This document shows positions 8,071 through 16,642 of a stretch of 64,000 bases of DNA, one piece after another. The stretch is from contig NZ_CP138953.1 in assembly GCF_047126315.1 (NCBI RefSeq), positions 2,604,001 to 2,668,000 on the forward strand, read 5' to 3'. A program made the translations under genes and the position numbers. How positions within the stretch are numbered: the stretch's first letter is position 1; every line of letters begins with the position of its first letter. Under the pieces are notes generated by a model. That model was not told the DNA's origin, searched no databases, and was given only the letters and a program-made list of their open reading frames with translations. The DNA comes from Shimia sp022448905 (GTDB taxonomy: Bacteria > Pseudomonadota > Alphaproteobacteria > Rhodobacterales > Rhodobacteraceae).

Positions 8071-9071
8071 GTGCGGGGCGCCTCCGCCATGCGGGCCAGA
8101 ATATCGACGCCCTGCTGTTTCCAGAAGTGCAGCAGGTCAATGAAGATCCAGTTTTCGGCCAGCTTGTCTCCGTCGCGGCGATAGATGTCGATCACGCGGA
8201 ACTCACCGGGCTTGCCGGTCGCGGGCATGCCCATGAATCCGCCGGTTGGGGTGGCGGTAAAGTTTGGCCAACCAAAAAAGCCGCCAAAATGCCCCTCGGC
8301 CATGCGGCAGATGTGGGTGGTTTTGGAGCGATCAGTGAAGCCCGCGCGGAACGGACCGGAATGCTGCTTGGCGTAGCGCGGGATCGTGTAGGTCGCGCCA
8401 ATGCCGGCCGGTCCCCACCAGATCATGTCCTCATGCCAGGTTCGGCGCAGCTCGTCCTCTAGGCTCAACCCGCTGTTCCATTGGCCGAGGTCGGTGATCA
8501 TCGCGTTGATCGCACCCAGGGTTTTTTCTCCTGTCTCAGGCGACTGCGGAGTGAACATCAGGCCGTCATGCGTCATCGGGCCCGGTTGCACCAAATGCGC
8601 GGCGGTTTGGGGCGGGAACGGCTGCAGACCCGCCTGCATCATCAGATGCGGAATGTCGAAATACATCGCGGTTTCGGTCACTTGGCCGTTTTCAACCTTG
8701 TTGAACTCGCAATAGCGCAAGAAGGCCATTTTGCCCGTGGGGGCGATGCCCAGCCATGGCGCATCAAATAGCCCCATCAGATGTCCCATAGACACCACCC
8801 ATGTGGAGGCAAACCCATCCATCTCGTTTTTGCCCGCCATAAAGACATCTTGGCGGCGTTGCAGGTGGGTGAGGGAAGTTTTGAGCGGTGCCCAGAACCG
8901 GTCCGCCACAGCCTCAGGCCCATGGATTTCATCAAACGGATGGTAGCCGCGCCAGATATGATTCGGCGCATAGTGATGTTTGAGTACCGCTTTGGCTGCC
9001 TCGGGTGAGGCAGTGTCCAGATCTCTATAGAGCTCTGTTATAATACGTTTTTCTTCTGTGAAGTCAGTCAT
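8067..9071 (-). CDS. tandem SnoaL/NTF2-like protein 1
   Basis: 334 residues made of two NTF2-like (SnoaL-type ester cyclase) domains. Domain 1 ends with WLGIAPTGKMAFLRYCEFNK and YFDIPHLMMQAG; domain 2 ends with FRVIDIYRRDGDKLAENW and FIDLLHFWKQQGVDIL. The G-x-P-x-G-K...D/E-F...NGK...W pattern recurs in the proteins at 13700 and 15584. SnoaL-type domains form an open cone with an acid-base pocket and do cyclisation, isomerisation or hydration; the reaction here is unknown. First gene of the leftward transcript, with a LacI-type operator (9084-9101) 12 bases upstream of the start codon. Confidence 0.82.
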   Translation of the reverse strand: MTDFTEEKRIITELYRDLDTASPEAAKAVLKHHYAPNHIWRGYHPFDEIHGPEAVADRFWAPLKTSLTHLQRRQDVFMAGKNEMDGFASTWVVSMGHLMGLFDAPWLGIAPTGKMAFLRYCEFNKVENGQVTETAMYFDIPHLMMQAGLQPFPPQTAAHLVQPGPMTHDGLMFTPQSPETGEKTLGAINAMITDLGQWNSGLSLEDELRRTWHEDMIWWGPAGIGATYTIPRYAKQHSGPFRAGFTDRSKTTHICRMAEGHFGGFFGWPNFTATPTGGFMGMPATGKPGEFRVIDIYRRDGDKLAENWIFIDLLHFWKQQGVDILARMAEAPRT

Positions 9072-9083
9072 GGTTTGGGTCGC

Positions 9084-9101
9084 TTTGCATACGTTTGCAA
9101 A
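9084..9101. promoter_or_regulatory. LacI-type operator 1 (near-palindrome)
   Basis: TTTGCATACGTTTGCAAA is a near-palindrome around a central CG, the hallmark of LacI/GalR-family operators. It lies just upstream of the leftward SnoaL-like gene. Its centre is 56 bases from that of operator 2, close to five helical turns, which would permit looping by one tetramer or cooperative binding. The likely ligand protein is the LacI homologue at 17403-18440. Confidence 0.65.
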
Positions 9102-9141
9102 AAAAGTCTTGCCGAATTCCTAATCCTAAGTCTACCCTCTG

Positions 9142-9155
9142 TGCATACGTATGCA
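9142..9155. promoter_or_regulatory. LacI-type operator 2 (perfect palindrome)
   Basis: TGCATACGTATGCA is a perfect 14-base palindrome with a central CG, flanked by AAAA on the right. It lies 30 bases upstream of the ABC ATPase start, so it would control the rightward transcript. The core GCATACG is shared with operator 1. Confidence 0.7.
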
Positions 9156-9185
9156 AAATGCATGTGACATCGGACGGGGGACCAC

Positions 9186-10238
9186 ATGGCCGAAATTCAG
9201 CTGCGCAATGTAGGCAAGCGCTGGGGCAGTTTTGTCGGGGTCGACAATTTTGATCTGACGATTGCGGATCAGGAGTTTCTGGTTCTGCTTGGCCCCTCAG
9301 GCTGCGGCAAGACCACAACCATGCGCATGATTGCCGGATTGGAAGACGCCAGCGAGGGCGACATCCTGATTGATGGCAAGAAGGTCAATGATCTGGAACC
9401 TAAAGACCGCGATGTGGCGATGGTGTTTCAGTCCTACGCGCTTTACCCGAATATGAATGTTTATGAGAACATCCGCTTCCCGCTGAAGGTGCGGGGGATT
9501 GATCCGGCGACACACGACGAAAAGGTGCGCCGCGCCTCTGCGATGGTTGAATTGGACGAATTCCTGCACCGCAAACCCGCGGAACTCTCCGGTGGTCAGC
9601 GGCAGCGTGTGGCGCTCGCCCGCGCCATTGTGCGCGAACCCAATGTGTTCCTGATGGACGAACCGTTGTCCAACCTTGACGCCAAGCTGCGGGTTTCCAC
9701 TCGTGCCCAGATTAAAAACCTGAGCCACGAGCTTTCAGTCACCACCATCTATGTGACCCACGATCAGATCGAGGCCATGACTTTGGCGGATCGGGTTGTG
9801 GTGATGAAAAAAGGCGTGGTGCAGCAGGTCGGTAGCCCGACAGAGATTTACGACGCGCCAGCCAATACGTTTGTTGCGAGCTTCATTGGCAATCCAGCGA
9901 TGAACTTGATGAGCGGACGCATGGAAGGCGGCACATTTGTTGCTGAGAACGTGCGGGTCGAAGGCCTGTCCGCGCCGGACGGTCCTGTGACCTTGGGCTT
10001 CCGCGCTGAGGACGCGGGCCTTGGAGACGCAGGCCATCATGAAATCACTGCACCGATCTACACACTCGAGCTGCTCGGGGACGCCACGATGGTGACCGTC
10101 CGCATTGGCGGCGAGCTGGTCGCTGTGCGCGCACCCAAAGATTACCGATCAGAGATTGGCGACACGGTGTCTTTGTCCGTGCCGGCTGAGATCTGCCACC
10201 TGTTTGACGCCGAAACCGGCGCCAGAATTGAGGCCTGA
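9186..10238 (+). CDS. sugar ABC transporter ATP-binding protein (UgpC/MalK type)
   Basis: 350-residue ATPase of a carbohydrate-type ABC importer. Walker A GPSGCGKTT near residue 38, Q-loop FQSYALYPNMNV near 82, signature LSGGQRQRVALARAI near 135, Walker B VFLMDEPLSNLD and the switch histidine in VTHDQIEAM. The C-terminal 110 residues are the TOBE/MalK regulatory domain. It is the first gene of the rightward transcript; the binding protein and two permeases follow directly, so all parts of the importer are present. A GGGGGACCAC stretch precedes the ATG. The sequence identifies the CUT1 class but not the substrate. Confidence 0.92.
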   Translation: MAEIQLRNVGKRWGSFVGVDNFDLTIADQEFLVLLGPSGCGKTTTMRMIAGLEDASEGDILIDGKKVNDLEPKDRDVAMVFQSYALYPNMNVYENIRFPLKVRGIDPATHDEKVRRASAMVELDEFLHRKPAELSGGQRQRVALARAIVREPNVFLMDEPLSNLDAKLRVSTRAQIKNLSHELSVTTIYVTHDQIEAMTLADRVVVMKKGVVQQVGSPTEIYDAPANTFVASFIGNPAMNLMSGRMEGGTFVAENVRVEGLSAPDGPVTLGFRAEDAGLGDAGHHEITAPIYTLELLGDATMVTVRIGGELVAVRAPKDYRSEIGDTVSLSVPAEICHLFDAETGARIEA

Positions 10239-10337
10239 CGGCTTCACACCAACAACCGGCGATCAACGCCGGGGGCGAGAGGGTGCGCGATTGCAAGGCG
10301 CACCTGCAAACACAGAAACGCAACAGGGAGAAAAGTT

Positions 10338-11582
10338 ATGTTTCTAAAGAAAGTAACCGCCGCCGGTGCCTTTGCCGGTCTCATGGGAACCGCAGCCTTT
10401 GCTGCTGATTGCGGGCCAGAGGGCCAGTCGATCCGCATCCTCGCATCCGACTTCCCAGCCATCCACGCTGTGGCAGGTGCTGCAGAAGCCAACTGTGCAA
10501 GTGGCGCCGCGGAGTTCACCCGCAACCACACCACTGAGGCGCGCCAGATCATGAACGCGGCGCTGACACCGAACCCAGCAGAGTACACCTCTGTGATTGT
10601 GGCCAACTCGACACTGACACAGCTGATGAACGACGGCCTTGTGCGTCCGCTCAACGATCTGGTTGAAAAATACGGTCAGAACATTCCAGAGAACCTGCTG
10701 ATCAGCATCGATGGCAACATCATGGCTGTGGCCTTCATGGCAAACTCTCAGCATCTGTTCTCCCGTAAGGACCTTCTGGAGAAGGCAGGCGTTGCCGAGG
10801 TGCCATCCACCTACGCGGAAATGATCGACGCGGCCAAATCCATCCGCGACGCGGGTATCATGGAATACCCGGTCGTGATGAACATGAAGACCGGTTGGAA
10901 CGTCGGCGAAAGCTTCAACCTTGCGTTCATGGCGCATGGTGGTGAGTTCTTCAAACCCGGCACCGCAGAGCCATCTGTGAACAGCCCGGCCGGTGTGGCC
11001 GCGTTGGAGACCCTGAAAGGTCTGGTGGAATATGCGCATCCGGATCATTTGACCCAAGCCTCCAACGAGACCCAAGGTCTGTGGGAAGCCGGTCAGGCGG
11101 CGCTGGGCATCATGTGGGGCTCGCGCGGCGCGCCAATTCTGGATGACGAAGGCTCCACCGCCGAGATTACTTCCAACACCGTCCTGACTGCGGCTCCATC
11201 TGTTGAGGAAGGCGGCGTGCCAGGAGCAACTCTTTGGTGGGATGGTTTCACCATCGCTTCCAACGTGTCTGACGAAGAAGCCGAGGCGACCTTTGCTGCG
11301 CTTGCAAGCGCACTGAACAAAGAGATGGTTATGGCCAACAACGACGACGCGGTCTGGCTGCTCGACGGCTTTACACCGGGTGCTGCAGCGGAAGGTGTTT
11401 CTGCCACTGCCAAGGCAGGCGCGAAGCCTTACCCAATGATCCCGCAGATCGGCTTGATGCATAACGCGCTGGGCGCGGAGTTGGCGGACTTCCTCAAAGG
11501 CGATGAAAGCGCAGAACAGGCGCTGGCGGACGTCGAGGCGGCCTACATCACCGCCGCCAAAGAAGCGGGTTTCCTCCAGTAA
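10338..11582 (+). CDS. sugar ABC transporter substrate-binding protein
   Basis: 414-residue periplasmic solute-binding protein, CUT1 class (SBP bacterial type 1). The signal peptide ends with GTAAFA, cleavage near residue 22. Motifs include ILASDFPAIHAVAG early, the SRKDLLEKAGV stretch that in this class follows the first lobe, and NAALTPNPAEYTSV. AGGGAGAAAAGTT precedes the start codon. The ligand is unknown; neighbouring dehydrogenases suggest a polyol or hydroxylated metabolite. The gene is followed by a strong hairpin before the permease genes, which may keep its transcript more abundant. Confidence 0.9.
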   Translation: MFLKKVTAAGAFAGLMGTAAFAADCGPEGQSIRILASDFPAIHAVAGAAEANCASGAAEFTRNHTTEARQIMNAALTPNPAEYTSVIVANSTLTQLMNDGLVRPLNDLVEKYGQNIPENLLISIDGNIMAVAFMANSQHLFSRKDLLEKAGVAEVPSTYAEMIDAAKSIRDAGIMEYPVVMNMKTGWNVGESFNLAFMAHGGEFFKPGTAEPSVNSPAGVAALETLKGLVEYAHPDHLTQASNETQGLWEAGQAALGIMWGSRGAPILDDEGSTAEITSNTVLTAAPSVEEGGVPGATLWWDGFTIASNVSDEEAEATFAALASALNKEMVMANNDDAVWLLDGFTPGAAAEGVSATAKAGAKPYPMIPQIGLMHNALGAELADFLKGDESAEQALADVEAAYITAAKEAGFLQ

Positions 11583-11590
11583 TCCTCCCC

Positions 11591-11614
11591 TGAGAGGCCC
11601 TTCGGGGCCTCTCA
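11591..11614 (+). terminator. intercistronic hairpin after the binding-protein gene
   Basis: TGAGAGGCCC pairs perfectly with GGGCCTCTCA over a TTCG tetraloop. A T-run follows only after 13 bases (ACTTTTTTTCC), so it may stop part of the transcription or protect the 3' end of the upstream message. Such hairpins commonly raise binding-protein levels over permeases in ABC operons. Confidence 0.7.
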
Positions 11615-11648
11615 TCCCCTCAACTTTTTTTCCACCGGGACGTAGGCT

Positions 11649-12680
11649 ATGAAGCATCGCACCTTTTTCTGGTTCATCTTACCGACGCTCTCCGCGATGA
11701 TCCTGTTCATCGCGCTGCCCATTGTTTCGGTGTTTGTTCAGTCGCTTTTTGTGGCGCATGAACAAGTGCTTGTGGTGTCTGAAAGCTGCGGCCCGTTTGG
11801 CTGTACCCCCACCACATCCGTCGATCTGGAAGCCACCGAGAAGCTCCGCGAAGAGGCGCCTTTGGGTCGGTTCAACGGGTTGGGCACCTATTTCAACCGC
11901 TCCCATCTGGCGATTGCGGAAATTGGCGAAGCCTGGGCGAGTTCTGACAGTCTGGGGGCGTTCTGGAGCCAGATTTACAACCTACCATTCTACAACGCGT
12001 TGATCTTCACGCTGACCTATACCTTTGTGGTGACACCAGCGGTGCTGGTGCTTGGCCTGGCTATCGCCGTTGGGGTGAACAATCTGCCACGCGCGCTCAA
12101 AGGCCCGTCGATCTTTGTCTCTCTCCTGCCGTTCCTTGTAACCCCTCTGGTGGGGTCTCTGATCTTGTTTTGGATGGTGGATGGGGATGGCGTGATCGGC
12201 GCGACCATTCAGAAGATCTTCAACGATCCCTCGCTGAGCCTGAAAGCCTCTACAGCGCTCACTTGGATCATGCTGATCGTCTACGGCATCTGGCATACGC
12301 TGCCGTTCAGCTTCATCACATTCTATGCCGGATTGCAGACCGTCCCAGACGACACACTCGAAGCGGCGCAGATTGATGGGGCGTCCAAGTGGCAGACCAT
12401 GATCCACGTTGTGGTGCCACATCTGATGCCGCTGGTGTCCTTCGTGACGCTGATGCTGATCATGGACAACCTGCGCGTCTTTGAACCCATTGTCAGCTTT
12501 TCGGCGGAGGCCCATGCCCGCTCGCTCAGCTGGGTGATCTTCAATGACCTGCGCGAAAGCGGCAACCCGCTTTACGCCTCTGCCGGAGCCACCTCCTTGC
12601 TGACCATCATCATCGTGATCTTCCTGATGATGCCCGTCCTGGTGCGCACCTGGCGCGACTTCACCCGCAAATCCCACTGA
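11649..12680 (+). CDS. sugar ABC transporter permease (MalF/UgpA type)
   Basis: 343-residue inner-membrane permease. An N-terminal membrane helix (FFWFILPTLSAMILFIALPIV) is followed by a periplasmic stretch holding two cysteines (ESCGPFGCTPT), then five or six helices. The EAA motif, which docks to the ATPase, reads EAAQIDGASKWQTMIHVVVPHL near residue 240. The large first periplasmic loop is typical of MalF-like subunits. The partner permease starts 10 bases after its stop. Confidence 0.9.
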   Translation: MKHRTFFWFILPTLSAMILFIALPIVSVFVQSLFVAHEQVLVVSESCGPFGCTPTTSVDLEATEKLREEAPLGRFNGLGTYFNRSHLAIAEIGEAWASSDSLGAFWSQIYNLPFYNALIFTLTYTFVVTPAVLVLGLAIAVGVNNLPRALKGPSIFVSLLPFLVTPLVGSLILFWMVDGDGVIGATIQKIFNDPSLSLKASTALTWIMLIVYGIWHTLPFSFITFYAGLQTVPDDTLEAAQIDGASKWQTMIHVVVPHLMPLVSFVTLMLIMDNLRVFEPIVSFSAEAHARSLSWVIFNDLRESGNPLYASAGATSLLTIIIVIFLMMPVLVRTWRDFTRKSH

Positions 12681-12690
12681 GGACAGACAC

Positions 12691-13572
12691 ATGGCGACCA
12701 AAGCACAATCCCGCATGACCCCGCTGAAGCTGTTCTCCTACACCTTCGTGGCGCTCTGGCTGATCATCGCAGCCTTCCCTTTCTTCTGGACCTTCTGGGG
12801 CAGCTTCAAAGTGCAGGCTGACTTCCTCTCCAAGGCGGACTGGCGCAATGCGCTTTATGGGGCCAACACCATTGCGCAGACCGGCAGCGCATTTACGGCG
12901 GAGGCCTATCGCGGGGCTTGGATTGACGAAGAATTCTGGTTCAACTTCAAGAACACCGGTATCGTGGTGTTCTTCACTGTGGTGATTTCGCTGACCTTCG
13001 GCACGCTTGGCGGCTATGCTCTGGCGCGCTCCGGCTTCCGCTACGCTTTCTGGATCCTGATGGCGGCACTGGTGTTCCGCGCCATGCCACACATCACGCT
13101 GGTGTCCGGCTATCTGCTACCGTTCTTCGAGTGGAACGTCTGGGGCATCCTGCCCACCACCATCATCGTTCTTGTGGCTATCAATCAGCCGTTTACGCTC
13201 TGGATGCTGCACAGCTTCTTCAAGAACATCCCCAAAGACATGGATGAAAGCGCCATGGTCGACGGCTGCACCCGCTTCCAGGCCTTCCGTTATGTGATTG
13301 TGCCGGTGATGTGGCCAGGTGTGATCACCACGGGTCTGTTCAGCTTCCTGCTAGCCTACAACGACTTTACCGTCGCGGCGATGCTTTTGAGTGAGGAAAA
13401 CGAGACCATCATTCCGGCGATCAACAGCTTCATGGGCACCACCCAGGTCGAGGGCAAAGTCATGTACGCCGTGGCCGCCGTGGTCTCCACCGTTGCGCCA
13501 CTCTTTGTGCTTATCCTGTTCTTCCAGCGCCAGATTGTCTCCGGCCTGACCGCAGGGGCGGTGAAAGGATGA
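12691..13572 (+). CDS. sugar ABC transporter permease (MalG/UgpE type)
   Basis: 293-residue second permease. Helices begin with LFSYTFVALWLIIAAFPFF; the EAA-type loop is ESAMVDGCTRFQAFRYVIVP near residue 190, followed by a last pair of helices and the short C-terminus SGLTAGAVKG usual for MalG-like proteins. It completes the importer encoded from 9186. About 127 bases separate it from the next gene. Confidence 0.9.
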   Translation: MATKAQSRMTPLKLFSYTFVALWLIIAAFPFFWTFWGSFKVQADFLSKADWRNALYGANTIAQTGSAFTAEAYRGAWIDEEFWFNFKNTGIVVFFTVVISLTFGTLGGYALARSGFRYAFWILMAALVFRAMPHITLVSGYLLPFFEWNVWGILPTTIIVLVAINQPFTLWMLHSFFKNIPKDMDESAMVDGCTRFQAFRYVIVPVMWPGVITTGLFSFLLAYNDFTVAAMLLSEENETIIPAINSFMGTTQVEGKVMYAVAAVVSTVAPLFVLILFFQRQIVSGLTAGAVKG

Positions 13573-13699
13573 GTTCTTCCGCCCGCCATAACGCCATGGC
13601 GCGTCATCCGGCGCTCAACAGAATGCCACGGGATTTCATAGGGCAGGGGGCGTTACGTTCCCTGACAATCCTCAACACCATTCTGAAAGGAGAGGCCCC

Positions 13700-14230
13700 A
13701 TGAAAGGCTCCCGCCCCGAACAAGCCGTGCTGACGCGCGACACTGGTATGAGCAAGACCGAAGCCACCCGCGCCGTGATCGAAGCCATGGTGGATGGTCT
13801 GAATGACCACCGCATCGACGATATTGGCGAGTTCTTCGCCCAAGGGTTCCGTTGGATGGGCAACCAAGGTTGCGGCACCAAAACGGGTCTGCAGGAATTT
13901 CAAGACAACTGGCAGCGCCCGTTTCAGGCGGCGTTTTCGGACAAGACCTGTATCGATGAGGCACGCCTCTACATGGGCGAATGGGCCGCTGCTTTTGGCC
14001 GTCAGGAAGCCACGCACAGCGGCGAGTTCCTCGGCATCGCGCCAACCGGCAAGCGGGTGGAAATTCGCTACATGGACTTCTGGAAAGTTGTCGACGGCAA
14101 AATCGTCGACAATTGGGTGAACGTGGATTTCGCCCATGTCGCCGCACAGCTAGGCGTCGACCTGTTTAACGGCGAAGGCTGGGAAGCCTTTGATCGCGGC
14201 GAAAAAGAAGCGCCGCGCCCCCAAAACTGA
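13700..14230 (+). CDS. single-domain SnoaL/NTF2-like protein 2
   Basis: 176 residues with one NTF2-like fold. A leader of about 20 residues is followed by an amphipathic helix (IEAMVDGLNDHRIDDIGEFF) and the FLGIAPTGKRVEIRYMDFWK strand block, then KIVDNWVNVDFAHVAAQLGVDLF. This block is very like the second domains of proteins at 8067 and 15584, so all three arose from one ancestor. AAAGGAGAGGCCCC before the ATG is a strong ribosome binding site and supports this start. A later ATG (13748) could also serve. The reaction is unknown. Confidence 0.82.
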   Translation: MKGSRPEQAVLTRDTGMSKTEATRAVIEAMVDGLNDHRIDDIGEFFAQGFRWMGNQGCGTKTGLQEFQDNWQRPFQAAFSDKTCIDEARLYMGEWAAAFGRQEATHSGEFLGIAPTGKRVEIRYMDFWKVVDGKIVDNWVNVDFAHVAAQLGVDLFNGEGWEAFDRGEKEAPRPQN

Positions 14231-14253
14231 TCCTGTCAATTGAGGATAAGACA

Positions 14254-15582
14254 ATGACAATCGAGTATCTGAAACGCGGCAAAGACCAAGCGGAGCGTGC
14301 TGAAGACGACGCAAAAACACGCGCCGTTGTTGAGGCCACGCTGAAGGACATCGAAACCCGCGGCGACGCAGCTGTGCGCGAGCTGTCTGAAAAGTTTGAC
14401 AACTACTTGCCGGCGTCCTTCAAGCTGAGCCAGCAAGAGATCGACGACCTGATGGCGCAGTTGAGCGACCGCGAGTTGGCGGACATTAAGTTTGCCCAAC
14501 AGCAGGTGCGCAATTTTGCCCAGGCGCAGCGTGACACGATGCTTGATCTGGAGGTGGAAACGCTCCCCGGCGTTGTCCTCGGGCACAAAAACATCCCGGT
14601 CCAATCTGTGGGATGTTATGTGCCCGGGGGCAAGTTCCCGATGGTGGCCTCTGCACATATGTCCGTGGCCACCGCTTCGGTGGCTGGCGTGCCGCGCATC
14701 ATTGCCTGCACACCACCATTCCAAGGCAAGCCAAACGCAGCCGTGATCGCGGCGATGCACCTTGGCGGTGCGCATGAGATTTATGTCTTGGGTGGCATTC
14801 AAGCGATTGGGGCCATGGCGCTGGGCACGGAAACCATTGATCCCGTGCACATGCTGGTTGGTCCGGGCAACGCCTTTGTGGCCGAAGCCAAACGTCAACT
14901 GTTTGGCCGCGTCGGCATCGACCTCTTTGCCGGTCCGACCGAAACCATGGTGATCGCTGACGAAACCGTGGATGCGGAAATCTGTGCCACCGACCTCTTG
15001 GGACAAGCTGAACACGGCTACAACAGCCCATGCGTGATGGTCACCAACTCCCGCCAGTTGGCGGAGGACACGCTGTCGGAAATCGACCGCATTCTGAAAA
15101 TCTTGCCGACGGCGGACACTGCCTCTGTCAGCTGGGAAGAATACGGCGAAGTCATCGTCTGTGACAGTTACGAGGAAATGCTCGAAGTGGCGGACGACAT
15201 TGCGTCCGAGCACGTGCAGGTCATGACCGATCGCGATGATTGGTTCCTGGAAAACATGACCTGCTATGGCGCGCTGTTCTTGGGGCCGCGTACCAATGTG
15301 TCCAACGGCGACAAGGTGATTGGTACCAACCACACGCTGCCGACCAAAAAGGCCGGGCGTTACACCGGTGGTCTCTGGGTGGGCAAGTTCCTGAAAACCC
15401 ACAGCTATCAGCGCGTTCTGACCGACGAAGCGGCCACGATGATTGGCGAGTACGGCTCGCGTTTGTGCATGCTCGAAGGCTTTGTCGGCCATGCGGAGCA
15501 GTGCAACGTGCGTGTGCGCCGCTACGGTGGCATCAACGTGCCGTACGGCGAAGGTGCACCCTATCGGGAGGCGGCTGAGTAG
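14254..15582 (+). CDS. HisD-family dehydrogenase (HpsN-like)
   Basis: 442-residue zinc- and NAD-dependent alcohol dehydrogenase of the histidinol dehydrogenase family, oxidising a primary alcohol to the acid in two steps. Seen: zinc ligand region LLGQAEHGYNS near residue 250, catalytic ASEHVQV with Glu319-His320, and TNHTLPTKKAGRYTGG. The last block resembles, as I remember it, HpsN (2,3-dihydroxypropane-1-sulfonate 3-dehydrogenase) more than true HisD. No other histidine genes are near, and the gene sits between SnoaL-like genes, so a catabolic role is more likely than histidine synthesis. It ends one base before the next start codon. Confidence 0.82.
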   Translation: MTIEYLKRGKDQAERAEDDAKTRAVVEATLKDIETRGDAAVRELSEKFDNYLPASFKLSQQEIDDLMAQLSDRELADIKFAQQQVRNFAQAQRDTMLDLEVETLPGVVLGHKNIPVQSVGCYVPGGKFPMVASAHMSVATASVAGVPRIIACTPPFQGKPNAAVIAAMHLGGAHEIYVLGGIQAIGAMALGTETIDPVHMLVGPGNAFVAEAKRQLFGRVGIDLFAGPTETMVIADETVDAEICATDLLGQAEHGYNSPCVMVTNSRQLAEDTLSEIDRILKILPTADTASVSWEEYGEVIVCDSYEEMLEVADDIASEHVQVMTDRDDWFLENMTCYGALFLGPRTNVSNGDKVIGTNHTLPTKKAGRYTGGLWVGKFLKTHSYQRVLTDEAATMIGEYGSRLCMLEGFVGHAEQCNVRVRRYGGINVPYGEGAPYREAAE

Positions 15583-15583
15583 G

Positions 15584-16642
15584 ATGGCTGTCGACAAACA
15601 CACACAGCACAAAGAGCTGATCCAAGCCTTTCGAGACGCGACTTATAACTTTAGCGAAGAGGGTGTCCGCAAGGCGCTCTCGGATCTCGCGACACCGGAT
15701 GCGCTTTTCCGTCTGTGCCATCCGTTTGGCGACATGACAGGGCCGGGTGCTTTTTACGATGGCGCCTATAAGGGCTTGCTCGACGCCTGGCCGGACTTGG
15801 AGCGTCGTGACTACATCGTCATGGCCGGACCAGATGAGTTTGGCAACGACTGGGTGGGCTGCGGTGGTTACTACACCGGCGTGTTCACAGGCCCGTGGTT
15901 GGACATTCCGCCCACCGGCCATCAGGTGTCGATGCGCTATCACGAGTTCTTCCGTTTTGTTGATGGCAAAGTGGTTGAGTATCAGGCGCTGTGGGACATT
16001 CCCGAGGTGATGATGCAGGCAGATGCCTGGCCTATGGCGCCGTCGCTGGGGCGCGAATGGCATGTGCCTGGCCCCGCAACCGCAGACGGCTTGGTGCCTG
16101 GACCCTATGATGAAGCCAAAGGCAAAGAGACCTGTCAGCACATCATTGACATGCTGGAGCATCTGAAAAAGCACCCGCGTGATCCGGATCCACGCGCCAT
16201 GAAGATGGATCACTACTGGCATCAGCGTATGAGTTGGTACGGCCCAGCGGGTATTGGCACAGGACGTGGCGTGGCAGGGTTTCGGAACTGGCACCAGATC
16301 CCGTTTCTCAACGGCATGCCGGACCGCGGCCAATATGTGGATGAGATCACATATCACTTCTTTGGCGATGGCGAATATGCTGCCGTCACTGGCTGGCCCA
16401 ACATGATCCAGACTGTCACCGACGATGGGTGGATGGGCATCGCGCCAGCGGGCAAAAAGATCACCATGCGCAGCTTGGATTTCTGGCGTTTAGAGAACGG
16501 AAAAATCCGAGAAAACTGGGTGCTGGTCGATCTTTTGGACGCCTATCGCCAATTGGGCGTGGACGTCTTTGCCCGGTTGCGGGAATTCAACAAGGTGCGC
16601 AGTATGGCGCGCCTGAATATCCCGGATGGAATGAGCAAATGA
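15584..16642 (+). CDS. tandem SnoaL/NTF2-like protein 3
   Basis: 352 residues with two NTF2-like domains. Domain 1 ends with LDIPPTGHQVSMRYHEFFRF and ALWDIPEVMMQADAWP; domain 2 with MGIAPAGKKITMRSLDFWRL and NWVLVDLLDAYRQLGVDVF. It is the closest relative in the window of the protein at 8067-9071, with the same IPxxMMQA and WYGPAGIGT-type stretches. The frame is open further upstream, but the ATG at 15584, one base after the HisD-family stop, fits translational coupling. The stop overlaps the SDR start in ATGA. Confidence 0.82.
   Translation: MAVDKHTQHKELIQAFRDATYNFSEEGVRKALSDLATPDALFRLCHPFGDMTGPGAFYDGAYKGLLDAWPDLERRDYIVMAGPDEFGNDWVGCGGYYTGVFTGPWLDIPPTGHQVSMRYHEFFRFVDGKVVEYQALWDIPEVMMQADAWPMAPSLGREWHVPGPATADGLVPGPYDEAKGKETCQHIIDMLEHLKKHPRDPDPRAMKMDHYWHQRMSWYGPAGIGTGRGVAGFRNWHQIPFLNGMPDRGQYVDEITYHFFGDGEYAAVTGWPNMIQTVTDDGWMGIAPAGKKITMRSLDFWRLENGKIRENWVLVDLLDAYRQLGVDVFARLREFNKVRSMARLNIPDGMSK

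Noticed and set aside
10344..11657. 437-residue minus-strand frame
   Set aside because: Antisense shadow of the substrate-binding protein; no domain and unusual Cys/His content.
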